From positions 1 to 15,122 of the forward strand of contig SABF01000015.1 in the NCBI GenBank assembly GCA_009929095.1: a stretch of 15,122 nt of DNA. Direction: 5' to 3'. The position numbers and the translations under genes are program-made. Positions within the stretch are counted from its first letter, which is position 1. Every line of letters begins with the position of its first letter. Positions 1 to 7,727 of the stretch are shown here, one piece after another. This DNA is from Erysipelotrichia bacterium (GTDB taxonomy: Bacteria; Bacillota_I; Bacilli_A; Erysipelotrichales; Erysipelotrichaceae). The notes below the pieces were generated by a model that saw nothing but the letters and a program-made list of their open reading frames with translations, was not told the DNA's origin and searched no databases.

Positions 1-2
1 AT

Positions 3-89
3 CTCATGGAATACGCTGAAGACTGGTCTGTGTCCAGAGCATACCTCAGCGAGAATTCGATTCAGCTGCTACTCCAGGCTGCGGCCTGA
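3..89 (+). CDS. possible C-terminal fragment of a protein entering from the left edge
   Basis: An open frame enters from the left edge and stops at TGA 87-89. It encodes 28 residues with a protein-like composition (for example AEDWSVSRAYLSEN) ending LLLQAAA. I do not recognise the family and the piece is too short to assign. It would converge on the decayed gene and terminator at 286-850. It may equally be a chance frame, because the other plus-strand frame starting at base 1 is also open to about 153. Confidence 0.2.
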   Translation, partial: LMEYAEDWSVSRAYLSENSIQLLLQAAA

Positions 90-285
90 TTTGTTTCACA
101 GGAACCCTTTTTGCGAATTTCCCTTGACGCGGTCAAAAGATTTTTGCTGATAGACATAACTGTGGACAACCTGAAAGACAAAGTATTTGTAACATTTGAT
201 ACTCTCATGGAAAAAATGCCAATGGGCCAGAAAAATGCGCAAGCGAGGTCCCATTGAAAAAATAGCGCACTGAGTTAAATTTATA

Positions 286-310
286 GAAAAAGCCCTACAC
301 GAGCAGGGCT
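286..310 (-). terminator. rho-independent terminator, minus strand
   Basis: A 6-bp perfect stem (agccct at 291-296 with agggct at 305-310) encloses an 8-nt loop. On the minus strand it is followed at once by a run of five T (the A run at 286-290 on the plus strand). It lies about 40 bp past the stop of the decayed DUF4143 gene at 352, where that gene's original terminator would be expected. Confidence 0.6.
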
Positions 311-351
311 GAGGCCGATTTTTGCGTACATCAGAAAGATAGGAAGATATT

Positions 352-850
352 TTATGGCTCAAGGCTGGATGGGTTCAAAATAAAATCCATAATCCCGACA
401 ACAAGAATGCCGGTTTCATTGTGCCAGGGCTTGATATAGTTTTACCACGAAGATCTTTTTAAATAAGTCACCCGTATAGATAAGGGATTTGTGTTCCTGT
501 CGCATTTTGGCTTCATCGGGAATTGAAAAAGCAAACTGATTATAATAACGATGGCTACCCCTATTGCAAACAAAATCTACCTCATACTGCTTGGTAGATC
601 GTTTTACCAATTTCATCTTCCTCAACCCGTTCTACGATGGCAACATCAATAATAAAGCCGCGCACCAGCAGTTCGTTATAGATGATGTTTTCCATGATAT
701 GATTTTATTCCTGCTGACGAAAATTCAAACGGGCATTTCGCAGACCTACATCAGCGAAATAATATTTGAAAGGGAAGCAATATACTTCTTCCCTTTGATG
801 TCATATCGTCTGGCCTTTTCGATGAGAAAAGCATCTATATAGAATAGTTG
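352..850 (-). pseudogene. decayed C-terminal part of a DUF4143/AAA-family ATPase
   Basis: Joining frames on the minus strand restores the C-terminal third of the widespread AAA ATPase/DUF4143 family. In order the pieces read DAFLIEKARRYDIKGKKYIA, then YYFADVGLRNARLNFRQQE, then MENIIYNELLVRGF, then YEVDFVCNRGSHRYYNQFAF, then KPWHNETGILVVGIMDFIL, stopping at TAA 352-354. The damage is visible: a one-base loss near 773-776, an in-frame TAA at 705-707 where the family has Glu, a frame change near 600-625, and another near 432-440. The N-terminal P-loop ATPase domain is missing, because hydF occupies the place where it should lie. The 5' limit near 850 is approximate. Intact family members are about 400 residues and are thought to act as ATPases of unclear role, often with a PD-(D/E)XK-like DUF4143 half. 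This copy cannot make a functional protein. The family call rests on recall of conserved phrases. Confidence 0.8.
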
Positions 851-975
851 TTGATTCGATATGCACTGAGACAGATGTCGAATTTGTGACTGATATTTAT
901 CAAGGACAAATATAGATACTGCATGTGACTGCAGCAATGCTGCTGAGATTGAAAATGCATTTGATGATAATAAAT

Positions 976-1060
976 AAACTGAAAGAAGCATCAGACGAGA
1001 AATAATCATTCGTCCTTTCATCGGGTGAGTCACCTCAGAAACTATGCTTCTTATCAGTTT
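976..1060. repeat. 16-bp inverted repeat just downstream of hydF
   Basis: The arms aaactgaaagaagcat (976-991) and atgcttcttatcagttt (1044-1060) are complementary over 16 bp with one bulged base (A1053) and a 52-nt centre. The centre holds a smaller palindrome (ggtgagtcacc, 1023-1033 approx.). On the minus strand the second arm is followed by an A/T-rich stretch (atttattatc) rather than a clean T run. It sits within 10 bp of the hydF stop, so it could end the nine-gene operon. It could instead be the remnant of an element that separated hydF from the decayed gene. The remaining intergenic DNA (about 850-1068) shows no convincing gene. Confidence 0.5.
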
Positions 1061-1068
1061 GTGTTTTC

Positions 1069-2280
1069 TTACTTCTCTTCTGGCAGCAATGCCTGGTATT
1101 CCGGAAACAATCCCAGACTTCTTTTGAGTATTCCTGTCATGTATGCAATGGTAATCCCGTAGTTGGTCATTGGGATTCGCTGGTCTTCTGCACATTTGTA
1201 TCGATATTTCATTTCTCGTTCATTGAGCATGCATCCGCCGCAGTGAATGATGACTTTGTATGGTGACAGATCGCTGGGGAACTCTGTACCTGAAGAGGTT
1301 ACGATGTTCAGATTCTTATGGGTGTGCTGCCTGAGCCAGCTGGGAATCTTTACAGTGCCGATATCATTGCACTGTCTGTGGTGTGTACATCCCTCTGAGA
1401 TCAGTACAGTATCGCCATCCTGCAGATGTTCAATTGCTGCAGCTCCCTTGATTGCTTCTTTCAGGTTTCCTTTGTATCTAGCCATCAGAATTGAAAAGGA
1501 GGTTAAGGGGATCTCTTCCGGAGTATCTTTACTGACACGGGCGAATGCCTGAGAATCAGTGATTACCATAGCTGGGGGAGTGTTCAGGCATTCGAAGGCG
1601 TGCGTCAGTTTATCTTCCTGAACTACCATGGCAATGCCATTGACTTCGAGGATGTCTCTGATGACCTGCTGTTCCGGCAGAATAAGTCTTCCCTTGGGCG
1701 CTGCTTTATCAATGGGTATTACAAGAACTGCTGTTTCTCCTTCATGCAGGATATCTCCAACCAGTTTCTTCGTCATATCTTCGGTCGGTACCAGATGAGC
1801 GATCCGTTCCTTGAGCTCATTGATGCCGGCCTTTTTTTCTGCACTGACGTAGATCATCTGTTCTTCTGGTGCTGGAATACTGCTGAGCAGATCTGACTTA
1901 TTCATGGCAATGATGTAATTGATATTCTTGGCATGGAAGAGATCAACAAGCTGATGGTCGCAGTCCTTCATGCCTTCTTTGGCATCTACGACAAGTACTG
2001 CGACATCAGTCTTGTTCAATACCTGCTTTGCCTTGAGCACTCTTAGCTCACCAAGTGTGCCTTCATCGTCAAACCCTGGAGTATCGATGATCATGACCGG
2101 GCCCATGGGCAATAGTTCCATGGACTTACAGACAGGATCTGTGGTAGTGCCGCGAGTATCTGAGACAATGGCCAGATTCTGGCCGGTTACAGCATTGACA
2201 ATGCTGGATTTGCCGGCATTTCTTCTGCCGAAGAAACCGATATGAATACGAACAGAAGACGGGGTATCATTCAGTCCCAT
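1069..2280 (-). CDS. hydF: [FeFe]-hydrogenase maturation GTPase HydF
   Basis: HydF is the GTPase scaffold and carrier that holds the diiron precursor of the hydrogenase H-cluster and delivers it to HydA. The 403-residue product has the family's usual length. The N-terminal GTPase domain shows G1 GRRNAGKS (18-25), G3 DTPG (66-69) and G4 NKSD (127-130). The C-terminal cluster-binding domain keeps the full CxH...HCxxC set: C298, H300, then H346, C347 and C350, with 46 residues between the two histidines. This is therefore a complete HydF. The start at 2280 is chosen because AAGGA lies about 10 nt upstream and translation begins just before the GTPase domain; the upstream in-frame ATG at 2340 lies inside the preceding gene. 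It is the last gene of the operon, 4 bp after the lipoprotein gene. No hydG or hydA is in the window, so its client may be the nitrogenase-like enzyme encoded here (inference). Confidence 0.93.
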   Translation of the reverse strand: MGLNDTPSSVRIHIGFFGRRNAGKSSIVNAVTGQNLAIVSDTRGTTTDPVCKSMELLPMGPVMIIDTPGFDDEGTLGELRVLKAKQVLNKTDVAVLVVDAKEGMKDCDHQLVDLFHAKNINYIIAMNKSDLLSSIPAPEEQMIYVSAEKKAGINELKERIAHLVPTEDMTKKLVGDILHEGETAVLVIPIDKAAPKGRLILPEQQVIRDILEVNGIAMVVQEDKLTHAFECLNTPPAMVITDSQAFARVSKDTPEEIPLTSFSILMARYKGNLKEAIKGAAAIEHLQDGDTVLISEGCTHHRQCNDIGTVKIPSWLRQHTHKNLNIVTSSGTEFPSDLSPYKVIIHCGGCMLNEREMKYRYKCAEDQRIPMTNYGITIAYMTGILKRSLGLFPEYQALLPEEK

Positions 2281-2284
2281 AGTC

Positions 2285-3436
2285 TTAGAATCCTTCTGCA
2301 GCTGAGGATGACGGTGCAAAGATGGAGCTGATCTGGTCATCTGTCAGTCCAATACCGAATACTGTCTGGTAGTAGTCCCTGGCCTCTTCAGTTACATCGA
2401 TGTCGCTGAAGAGTTCAGGATATACTGCCTTGGCCATCCACATCAGGGTTATCGGCGTATCTGCACCTGGTGTATAGCTGCGATACATGCCAAGCGGCAT
2501 CTTGTATATCCGCTTATCCTGTACTGCCTTGATGCCGCTCCAGTCATCAGAACCAATGGTGCTCTGATACAGATCCTGCGGCTGAGCTGCAGTGAAGTTG
2601 GTTACCAGAATGATATCCGGGTTCCACGCATAGATCTGTTCCATGCTGACAGAGGAAGAATTGTCATTCGTCAGTTCTTCAGCAACATTAACAGCACCAA
2701 TGGCATCACACCACCACTGACCGAAGAAATTCTTTCCGGAGGTGAGCAGAGTCGTATCACTGTACTGGAAGAGAACAAAGATTCTTGCTTTTTCCTCATC
2801 ACTCAGTTTCGATACTCTGGTCTGAATCATGTTATAGGTATCATCAGAGTATTTGCGCACTGCATCTGCTTTGCTGTCTTCCGGGAACATCTCTGAGAGC
2901 AGTGAAATCCACTGATTCAGAGTTTCAATGCAGTTGTACTCCCATTTGTTTACAGATAATGCGACGGCATTAAAGCCGGCATTTCTCAGCGTTTCACCTA
3001 TTGCAGCATCAGAAGCAGAATAGAAGACTACATCCGGATTCAATGTTAATAATTCTTCGGTATTGACGGTATCTCCTGAAACACATTCGGTCTGTACATT
3101 CAGAAGATCCGGATACAGCTGGCCCAATAGACCGGATTTTGCAGCGGCCATGGACTGTTTTGGCATGGCAACAATCTTTTCAGAAGAATTGAAGAATACG
3201 GTAAGTACAGAGGCCAATGGATAGATGCCGACAATGGCAATGCGTTCAATATCCTTTGGCAGCTCTACAGTATTGCCGGCATGGTCAGTAATTGCAATCG
3301 TGCTGCTTTCAGCAGCGGCAGAGACAGTGGCTCCAGCAGAAGCAGCAGAGGAAGCGGACGATGATGCGGCACCGCATCCGGTCATCATGGCAGCAGTCAG
3401 AATGCAGCAGATAAAACTAATAAATTTCCTTTTCAT
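2285..3436 (-). CDS. ABC importer substrate-binding lipoprotein (Fe-siderophore/haem/cobalamin type)
   Basis: This 383-residue protein should be tethered outside the membrane, where it captures a ligand for the permease and ATPase encoded upstream. It starts with a lipoprotein signal peptide: KRK, a hydrophobic stretch, then lipobox MTGC with the lipidated Cys at 21, followed by a Ser/Ala-rich linker. The mature part opens with ITDHAGNTVELPKDIERI, typical of Peripla_BP_2 (class III, BtuF/FhuD-like) proteins, and contains two NPD-V/I-type segments (NPDVVFYS and NPDIILVTN) at the expected places in the two lobes. The ligand cannot be read from sequence: siderophore, haem, corrinoid or another metal chelate are all possible. 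It has a good RBS (AGAGGA, 9 nt before ATG) and lies 4 bp after the NifK-like gene. Its position inside the nitrogenase-like genes, away from its permease and ATPase, suggests the importer and the enzyme form one system. Confidence 0.88.
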   Translation of the reverse strand: MKRKFISFICCILTAAMMTGCGAASSSASSAASAGATVSAAAESSTIAITDHAGNTVELPKDIERIAIVGIYPLASVLTVFFNSSEKIVAMPKQSMAAAKSGLLGQLYPDLLNVQTECVSGDTVNTEELLTLNPDVVFYSASDAAIGETLRNAGFNAVALSVNKWEYNCIETLNQWISLLSEMFPEDSKADAVRKYSDDTYNMIQTRVSKLSDEEKARIFVLFQYSDTTLLTSGKNFFGQWWCDAIGAVNVAEELTNDNSSSVSMEQIYAWNPDIILVTNFTAAQPQDLYQSTIGSDDWSGIKAVQDKRIYKMPLGMYRSYTPGADTPITLMWMAKAVYPELFSDIDVTEEARDYYQTVFGIGLTDDQISSIFAPSSSAAEGF

Positions 3437-3440
3437 GGAT

Positions 3441-4586
3441 TCATATCCTCTTTTCTTTTAGTTCATGGTTAATCAGATTCGGTATATCCTGGCGATAGAT
3501 TCTTCCTGAGAAGGATTCTGCCGGCAGTGCCTGAAACCTTGCGCTGGATGGGACAATCGGCTCATACAATGGATCGGCGATCACAATACCCGCATTCTTC
3601 AGCAATGGAATGATTTCATCTTCATCCAGCGCCTCAGCATCTTCCATAGCAAGAAAACTGGAATCTGTTTCCAAAGGACAGATGATGCGGCAGGGAATCT
3701 GATACTCCTGCTCAATAGCAGCAGCAAGAGAGCCGGAGTATACGCTTTCACCAATGATGACAATGCGGGCATTCTGCTGTGATCGCATTATGCAAGCGAT
3801 ATAGCATTGATCATTCTTTGATGCATCCATCAGCTTTGAAACAAGAATGCGGGCAAACTTTGATCCAATCGGTGAACCGACGACATAGGGAATCTGATAG
3901 GTCTCATATAGATACTTTGCAGCTGCCAGTCCGTCATAGGATGTGACTAAAGAGATATCAGCATTTCCCGCACTGCTCAGCTCTTCCAGGGTGCTGCCCA
4001 TGGCCCACATGGATTGAACAGTAAAGCCGGATTGATTCAGCCATGTTCGCATGGACTGATCACTGCCATTGATGGAGTAATCAAGCGGTGTGACTCCGAT
4101 AACATTAACTTTCAGTGAGCCTTTGTCCCGCTGACAGTCCTTGGGAATAAAGCGTTCAGCAATCGCCTTGAATGCCATGGAGACACCGTTGATGTAGGAA
4201 TGCATGCTGTTGGTGGAGAGACCGAAGGATGGGATCCCAGTGGCATCTTCTGCTTCCCTGGCAATGGCATTCAGATCGGTTCCAATCATCATTGGAATCG
4301 GCGTGCCGGCAATGGCAATGAATTTCGGCTTCAGCTGCTCTGCTGCGTCAATGATGTCATTGACCAGTTTCTCATCACTGCCAAGAATCGCATCCATCTC
4401 TGATAAGCCGGATACAAATACAAGCGAGTCCTGGCTGTACCATCTTGGTTCATCGTGCGTGTTGTAAGTGGAATTGCAGCCGGACGCATCATGGATGACC
4501 GTCATGCCGCCAAGTTCGAACAAAGCAGAAGCGACACCTGATACATCGGCAGTATAGGTGGAGATAATCTTTGCGGTCTGTTTCAT
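3441..4586 (-). CDS. nitrogenase-like component 1 subunit, NifK-like (single P-cluster-type Cys)
   Basis: A 381-residue member of the nitrogenase component 1 superfamily (NifD/NifK/BchN/BchB/CfbD), probably the partner of the subunit encoded upstream. The N-terminus holds HDASGC with C37, matching the first P-cluster cysteine. LSEMDAILGSDEKL (61-74) matches the sLtE...vfGG..kL motif but has no Cys just before it. GTPIPMMIGTDL (94-105) matches the TC..E.IGDD motif with the Cys replaced. So only one of the three P-cluster ligands of NifK remains. A later Rossmann-like segment (ARIVIIGESVYSGSLAAAI) fits domain III. Start at ATG 4586: it overlaps the upstream stop as ATGA and has AGGAG 10 nt before it; the GTG at 4595 would sit directly against that RBS. 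At 381 residues it is shorter than NifK (about 500). The cofactor and substrate are unknown. Assignment to the superfamily is firm; assignment to a known functional group is not possible from this sequence. Confidence 0.85.
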   Translation of the reverse strand: MKQTAKIISTYTADVSGVASALFELGGMTVIHDASGCNSTYNTHDEPRWYSQDSLVFVSGLSEMDAILGSDEKLVNDIIDAAEQLKPKFIAIAGTPIPMMIGTDLNAIAREAEDATGIPSFGLSTNSMHSYINGVSMAFKAIAERFIPKDCQRDKGSLKVNVIGVTPLDYSINGSDQSMRTWLNQSGFTVQSMWAMGSTLEELSSAGNADISLVTSYDGLAAAKYLYETYQIPYVVGSPIGSKFARILVSKLMDASKNDQCYIACIMRSQQNARIVIIGESVYSGSLAAAIEQEYQIPCRIICPLETDSSFLAMEDAEALDEDEIIPLLKNAGIVIADPLYEPIVPSSARFQALPAESFSGRIYRQDIPNLINHELKEKRI

Positions 4587-5911
4587 AAGCAGCACACTCC
4601 TGCCCCAAGTCCCTTGATGGTGATCAGCTTTGAGGCATCCTTAGGATGCATGTAAGCATCTGAGATCATCGCTGCCAGGTGCACAATTCCGTCATATCCC
4701 CAGCAGCCGCCATTCTCCACGATATTGACAAAGCGATTCGTTCCGGTGAAGTAGGCAGCCTTCTGGCCAATGGCCAGGGTATCTTTATGGTCTCTAGGTT
4801 CCATGCGCATATCCGGATGCACAGTTGGATGAAGAATAAGATCCCTGGCATGGCGCTGCAGCCAGGTGAATGCTTCTTTCTCGGCTGGATCAATCGCATC
4901 CAGATATACATCGCTGACGTGCATGCCATGCTCGATTAACAGCTTTGCCAATTGAAGCGGTCTTGTAAAGGCCGTGTAGTCAATTGCAATCGGGGTATCA
5001 TTCAGTGCATCTTTGACCTGGTTCAGCGCGGCATCTGCCTCTCTTTTTGCCGATGCTGTATCCTTCATCCCGATATGCAGTGCATCAGCCAGCTGCTTCA
5101 GTTCACTGTCGATCTCTTCATAGTCGAAGGAGAAGGGAAGCGGCAGATGATTCTGACCAAGACGCTTCTGCAGTTCTTCACCAGCCGCATCAGCAGCAGG
5201 ATACGTTGTGATATTAAGGAATGACCTGGACATCTTCATGTATTCCTCAAATGTTTTGCATTGCGTGATGTCCATGATATGGCATCCGGCTGATTCCATC
5301 ATACGAATCAGGTCGGATGATGGATCCGTGACCAGATCATTGCCGATGATATTGACAGAAGCTGGATCCTGTTCTTCTTTAGTCAGAAAGCTGTACAGCT
5401 GTTTCCGCATCAATTGATCCGGTGTCAGTCCGCTTTTTCTCATGATTGGATTCATATAGCAGTCAGTAAAGCGGATCTCCGGATATGCTTCTCTTAATAC
5501 GGCATACACTCTTGCAAGGTCACATACCATGAAGTGATGAATGCAGCTTGTGTAGATCAATACGGCAGAAGGCTTTGAATCAAGCTTATTGAGAATATCA
5601 CTGACGCCGTCAGTGATCAGTTCTTCCATATCACCATCCAGGACATTGTTCTCTCGGATTGTGATGGTAGAGAAGCGGTCCATGGCATTCATCTCGGCCG
5701 CAGTCAGCACAACGCCTCTGATGCAGCCGGCAGCACACACAAAGATCTCATGGGCACCTGGTATCAGCATGCCGGTATGAACAATATTCCATGTTCCTCT
5801 TGCCGGCGGGGCATATTCAAGTCCCGATCGGAAAGGAACAGGATAAGATGCGTCCTGTATCTTCAGATTCATCAGAGGCTGAGAGCGGTTGGGCTCAATC
5901 CTTGTCAGCAT
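4583..5911 (-). CDS. nitrogenase-like component 1 subunit, NifD-like (two P-cluster-type Cys)
   Basis: A 442-residue nitrogenase component 1 family protein. It carries [11 protein letters not shown] (C59, C63), resembling the first P-cluster Cys motif, and [13 protein letters not shown] (C123, C130), matching the tSC..e.iGdD motif. The middle motif ([15 protein letters not shown], 80-94) has no Cys. Near the C-terminus, [15 protein letters not shown] (399-413) resembles the GydG...lA region that follows the cofactor-binding His of NifD; a Cys (C403) is present but the His-Ser-x-x-Gly pattern is not. The protein ends GAGVCCL, a Cys pair at the tail. Together with C37 of the partner, C63 and C123 could bind an intersubunit [4Fe-4S] cluster, as in DPOR-type enzymes (inference). 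It starts at 5911 with AGGAG 8 nt upstream, overlaps the NifH-like stop by 7 nt, and overlaps the next gene by 4 nt, which implies coupled synthesis of the two subunits. Confidence 0.87.
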   Translation of the reverse strand: MLTRIEPNRSQPLMNLKIQDASYPVPFRSGLEYAPPARGTWNIVHTGMLIPGAHEIFVCAAGCIRGVVLTAAEMNAMDRFSTITIRENNVLDGDMEELITDGVSDILNKLDSKPSAVLIYTSCIHHFMVCDLARVYAVLREAYPEIRFTDCYMNPIMRKSGLTPDQLMRKQLYSFLTKEEQDPASVNIIGNDLVTDPSSDLIRMMESAGCHIMDITQCKTFEEYMKMSRSFLNITTYPAADAAGEELQKRLGQNHLPLPFSFDYEEIDSELKQLADALHIGMKDTASAKREADAALNQVKDALNDTPIAIDYTAFTRPLQLAKLLIEHGMHVSDVYLDAIDPAEKEAFTWLQRHARDLILHPTVHPDMRMEPRDHKDTLAIGQKAAYFTGTNRFVNIVENGGCWGYDGIVHLAAMISDAYMHPKDASKLITIKGLGAGVCCL

Positions 5912-6675
5912 GTTTTCATCTCCTTGCCGAACTGCCTCATGATGGCTTTGGCCAGCGCTCGATACTCATTGGCCATATCACTGTCAGGAAAGGCTTCAAT
6001 GACTGTTTTGTTCAAATCTTCTGCTTCCTGGACAATATCACTTCTGCTCAGGACGCCGACAATCTCAGAATGAATATCTTCAGCCAGTTCCTGTACTTTT
6101 TCTGTTTCGTTTTTCACATTGCGCTTATTCAGGATGATACCGCCAAGATGTGCATAGCCGCGATTCTGGAAGTTTTCCACTGCCATGGCAATGCCGGCTC
6201 CGGCATGAATGGCCATGTTTTCACCGGATGTCAGGATATAGATCCGGTCGGCATAGCCCTGCCGCATTGGCACGGAGAAGCCTCCGCATACTACATCTCC
6301 CAGGACATCATAGATCACGACATCGGGATTCAGCGCTGTATAGGCGCCCTTTTCCCGAAGCAGTTCCAATGCAGCACTGATTGCTCTGCCAGCACAGCCA
6401 AGGCCTGGTGTAGGCCCGCCGGTTTCGGCACAGATGACACCTTTGCAGCCAGTGGCTGTCATTTCCTCAAGCGAGATGTTTTTTCCTTTGGAACGGATTA
6501 AATCAATGATCGTATCCGGTTTATTGCCATTCAGAAGTGAAGCAGTAGAGTCGGCTTTGGGATCACAGCCGATCTGCAGTACGCTCAAACCGTTTTCTGC
6601 CAATGCGGCAGAGATGTTGGATACGGTGGTGGATTTTCCGATGCCGCCCTTTCCGTAGACCGCAAACTGAATCAT
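5905..6675 (-). CDS. nitrogenase-like Fe protein (NifH/BchL/CfbC family ATPase)
   Basis: A 256-residue P-loop ATPase that should act as a homodimer carrying a [4Fe-4S] cluster and pass electrons to component 1 with ATP hydrolysis. Walker A is GKGGIGKS (8-15), followed by the typical DPKADST (38-44). The two cluster ligands are present in [11 protein letters not shown] (C94) and [11 protein letters not shown] (C130), 36 residues apart. R97 matches the Arg that is ADP-ribosylated in true NifH. It is shorter than NifH (about 275-300), like other nitrogenase-like reductases (BchL, CfbC, NflH). It overlaps the HydE-like gene upstream as ATGA and the NifD-like gene downstream by 7 nt. No nifB, nifE, nifN or other nitrogen fixation genes are near, so nitrogen fixation is unlikely. 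Confidence 0.95.
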   Translation of the reverse strand: MIQFAVYGKGGIGKSTTVSNISAALAENGLSVLQIGCDPKADSTASLLNGNKPDTIIDLIRSKGKNISLEEMTATGCKGVICAETGGPTPGLGCAGRAISAALELLREKGAYTALNPDVVIYDVLGDVVCGGFSVPMRQGYADRIYILTSGENMAIHAGAGIAMAVENFQNRGYAHLGGIILNKRNVKNETEKVQELAEDIHSEIVGVLSRSDIVQEAEDLNKTVIEAFPDSDMANEYRALAKAIMRQFGKEMKTC

Positions 6676-7727
6676 AGAGTTTTTTCCTTTCTGTAATCAC
6701 CTCTTGCAACAACTAAGTGATAGCCGATTTCATTGAGATGCTTCTGAAGTGTATTCAGGCTTTCTGCAGCGTCATCGCCGGTAATCTTTTTGTGGTCATA
6801 CAGCATGTACTTTGCCCGATCCTGTACAGGGGAAAGATTTGGCATAATGACATTTGCCCCGGCCAGCACACCTTTCTGTCTTCCGTCGCTGCTGGCAGTG
6901 CCAAGCGCTGTTGTGGCAGGCAGAAGAACTCCTGGAAGAGCAATTCTGCAGAGGCTCAGCAGGAACAGCGTCAGTGTCACACTGCCTGCAGGATAGCCTT
7001 TAAACGGCGTCTGGTGATGGGGAATGAATGGACCTGTACCAATCATCTCAGGTTTGAAGGAAGTCAGAAACATCATGTCTTCCGCCAGTGTTTCCGGTGT
7101 CTGAAATGGACAGCCGACCATCATGCCGGCCCCGGTCTGATAGCCGATGTCCTTCAGATCCCTGAGACACTGCATGCGGCTGGCTGAGGTCTGAAGCGGC
7201 GGATGCATCTTTGCGTAATGATCTGCACTGGCAGTTTCATGGCGCAGCAGGTATCGTCTGGCACCGGCATTGAAATACAATTGATAGCTGTTCCGGCTCT
7301 TTTCACCGATGGAAAGTGTAATTGCACAGTCGGGATACTGAAGATGAATCGCTGAAATAATGCTGCACATGATCTCATCGCTGTAATACGGATCTTCGCC
7401 TCCCTGCAGTACGAAGGTTCGAAATCCTGCCGCATAGCCGCTGGCACAGCAGGAGAGAATCTCCTCTTCTGTGAGCCGGTATCTTATGCATTCATGATTA
7501 TCTCTGCGAATTCCGCAGTAATAGCAGTTGTTTTTGCAATAGTTGGTAAACTCTACAATTCCCCGGAAATAAATGCCATGATCAAATTGACGGATGGCAA
7601 TTGCCTGGGCAAGAGACTGCGCATAGCTTCGATCAGCTTCTGTCCAGTCGGAAAGCAGCTGAAGCCATTCTGAATACTCAAGATGTTTCGATTGATTCAA
7701 TCGGTCAATCAGCTGCGTGTTATTCAT
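6672..7727 (-). CDS. hydE: HydE-like radical SAM protein
   Basis: A 351-residue radical SAM enzyme most like HydE, the H-cluster maturase that processes the HydG iron product. It has the SAM-cluster motif [12 protein letters not shown] (C64, C68, C71), the LQGGED segment (107-112), and [13 protein letters not shown] (230-242), which is close to the GIGPFIPH.dTP of HydE. The related PylB/BioB-like enzymes are the main alternative. The C-terminal Cys trio that many HydE proteins use for an accessory cluster is not seen; the corresponding region (about 305-325) has no Cys. That trio is reported as dispensable in T. maritima HydE. Spacing: 8-nt overlap (ATGAATAA) with the ABC ATPase stop and 4-nt overlap with the NifH-like gene, with GGAAG 8 nt before ATG. 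No HydG partner is in the window. The symbol marks family resemblance, and the substrate may differ from that of canonical HydE. Confidence 0.82.
   Translation of the reverse strand: MNNTQLIDRLNQSKHLEYSEWLQLLSDWTEADRSYAQSLAQAIAIRQFDHGIYFRGIVEFTNYCKNNCYYCGIRRDNHECIRYRLTEEEILSCCASGYAAGFRTFVLQGGEDPYYSDEIMCSIISAIHLQYPDCAITLSIGEKSRNSYQLYFNAGARRYLLRHETASADHYAKMHPPLQTSASRMQCLRDLKDIGYQTGAGMMVGCPFQTPETLAEDMMFLTSFKPEMIGTGPFIPHHQTPFKGYPAGSVTLTLFLLSLCRIALPGVLLPATTALGTASSDGRQKGVLAGANVIMPNLSPVQDRAKYMLYDHKKITGDDAAESLNTLQKHLNEIGYHLVVARGDYRKEKTL

Noticed and set aside
96..362. Minus-strand open frame of 88 codons
   Set aside because: It overlaps the terminator at 286-310 and the end of the decayed gene, has no RBS, and its product resembles no family.
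746..1195. Minus-strand open frame of 149 codons, including a signal-peptide-like start near 1020
   Set aside because: It begins inside hydF in another frame and ends in the DUF4143 relic. Only its last 30 or so residues look like real protein, and they belong to the relic. The hydrophobic part near 900-1020 is probably a by-product of AT-rich intergenic DNA.
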